Of a stretch of DNA of 14,810 nt, positions 14,321-14,810 are shown in pieces (position 1 is the stretch's first letter; every line of letters starts with the position of its first letter). The notes under the pieces were generated by a model. The model ran no database searches. It was not told the origin of the DNA and saw only the letters and a list, made by a program, of their open reading frames with translations. The stretch covers positions 1 through 14,810 of the forward strand of contig CACXDX010000122.1 in NCBI GenBank assembly GCA_902766525.1, written 5' to 3'. The stretch comes from an uncultured Bacillota bacterium (lineage in GTDB: Bacteria > Bacillota > Dehalobacteriia > UBA7702). The position numbers were made by a program, and so were the translations under genes.

Positions 14321-14810
14321 CAAAACACCGTGACACCATCGAAAAAGGAAGATCCATATCGGGGAAGGGACTTTTTTTCGTTCTCTCCTCCGGTCTCGTT
14401 TGGGCTGTCGCCGGCATCATTACCAAGGCATTGTTCAATGTCGGCACAACGCCGCTGCCGATGATCCTCTCCAGAAATACCTGCGGTGCCCTTTGCCTCG
14501 GCATTTTTCTTTTCTTTTACAACCGCTCCCTGTTTAAAGTCGCCAAAGAGGATATCAAAACGCTTCTCGTCTGCTGCCTTGTGATGTTCGTCTACTCCGC
14601 GGCTTATTTTTTCAGCATCCTCTATATGAATGTTTCCATCGCCGTGGTTCTGCTCTATCTGTATCCCACCATTGTCGCAATCGCCTCTGTTTTTATTTTC
14701 CGTGAACGGCTGACGCCGAAGATCATTACGGCTTTGGCGCTGGCCCTTGCCGGTCTGCTGCTGACCGTCAACTTTTTCGGCGAAGGCTTGGGCAGGGTCT
14801 CTCTGCCCGG
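14317..14810 (+). CDS. Second EamA/DMT-superfamily transporter, 3' end cut by window edge
   Basis: Begins at the ATG overlapping the preceding stop by 4 bp and stays open to the window end (164 full codons). After a basic N-terminal tail, membrane helices begin at about residue 17 (GLFFVLSSGLVWAVAGIITKAL). Residues 107-135 (SIAVVLLYLYPTIVAIASVFIFRERLTP) form the conserved end of the first EamA half, and GLGRVSLPG is reached at the window edge. It is clearly related to the upstream gene (same N-terminal layout and LLY.LP/YPT pattern) but not a recent copy, as most residues differ. It probably arose by an old duplication and may work with its partner or alone. The remainder lies outside the window. 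Confidence 0.9.
   Translation, partial: MTKHRDTIEKGRSISGKGLFFVLSSGLVWAVAGIITKALFNVGTTPLPMILSRNTCGALCLGIFLFFYNRSLFKVAKEDIKTLLVCCLVMFVYSAAYFFSILYMNVSIAVVLLYLYPTIVAIASVFIFRERLTPKIITALALALAGLLLTVNFFGEGLGRVSLP

Overview
The window looks like a chromosomal stretch from an anaerobic, spore-lineage member of the Bacillota (Firmicutes). The evidence is a yabG-type sporulation protease gene, the Firmicutes-type walJ-htrA-rlmH gene run, a G5/3D-domain cell-wall protein, strong GGAGG-type ribosome binding sites and AT-rich intergenic promoters with good TATAAT boxes. I cannot resolve the class; Clostridia and Negativicutes both remain possible. No RNA genes, insertion sequences, CRISPR arrays, phage genes or attachment sites were seen.

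Layout. 1-987 (-): 5' part of a cysteine-rich DMT/EamA-like membrane transporter, divergent from a LysR-type regulator (1296-2183, +). The 308-bp gap between them holds a promoter for each side and a dyad placed where LysR activators usually bind. A bidirectional terminator separates the regulator from a convergent methionine-importer operon, metQ-metN-metI (4953 down to 2281, -). A short CmpB-like membrane protein (5262-5675, +) runs tail to tail into yabG-rsmA (7437 down to 5662, -). Divergent from these, a housekeeping operon runs murA-walJ-htrA-rlmH plus a small membrane protein (7690-11667, +). It ends at a second bidirectional terminator shared with a DUF348/G5/3D-domain wall protein (12792-11722, -). 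After a gene-poor 560-bp gap comes a translationally coupled pair of EamA/DMT transporters (13355 to the window end, +), the second cut by the window edge.

How the genes fit together. The central block is core envelope and translation maintenance: peptidoglycan precursor synthesis (MurA), the WalJ metallo-hydrolase, a membrane-tethered HtrA protease, two rRNA methyltransferases (RsmA, RlmH) and a muralytic-type 3D protein. The flanks are small-molecule transport.

The standout is the metQ product. Its sequence is a circular permutation of the canonical MetQ/NlpA substrate-binding protein. The block normally in the second half (the one starting PND.TN) follows the lipobox directly. The block normally first (PTPHAEI to SLD) comes last, and the stop codon falls almost exactly at the canonical junction. 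I know of no description of such a natural permuted MetQ. This is a sequence-level reading that needs structural and comparative checks.
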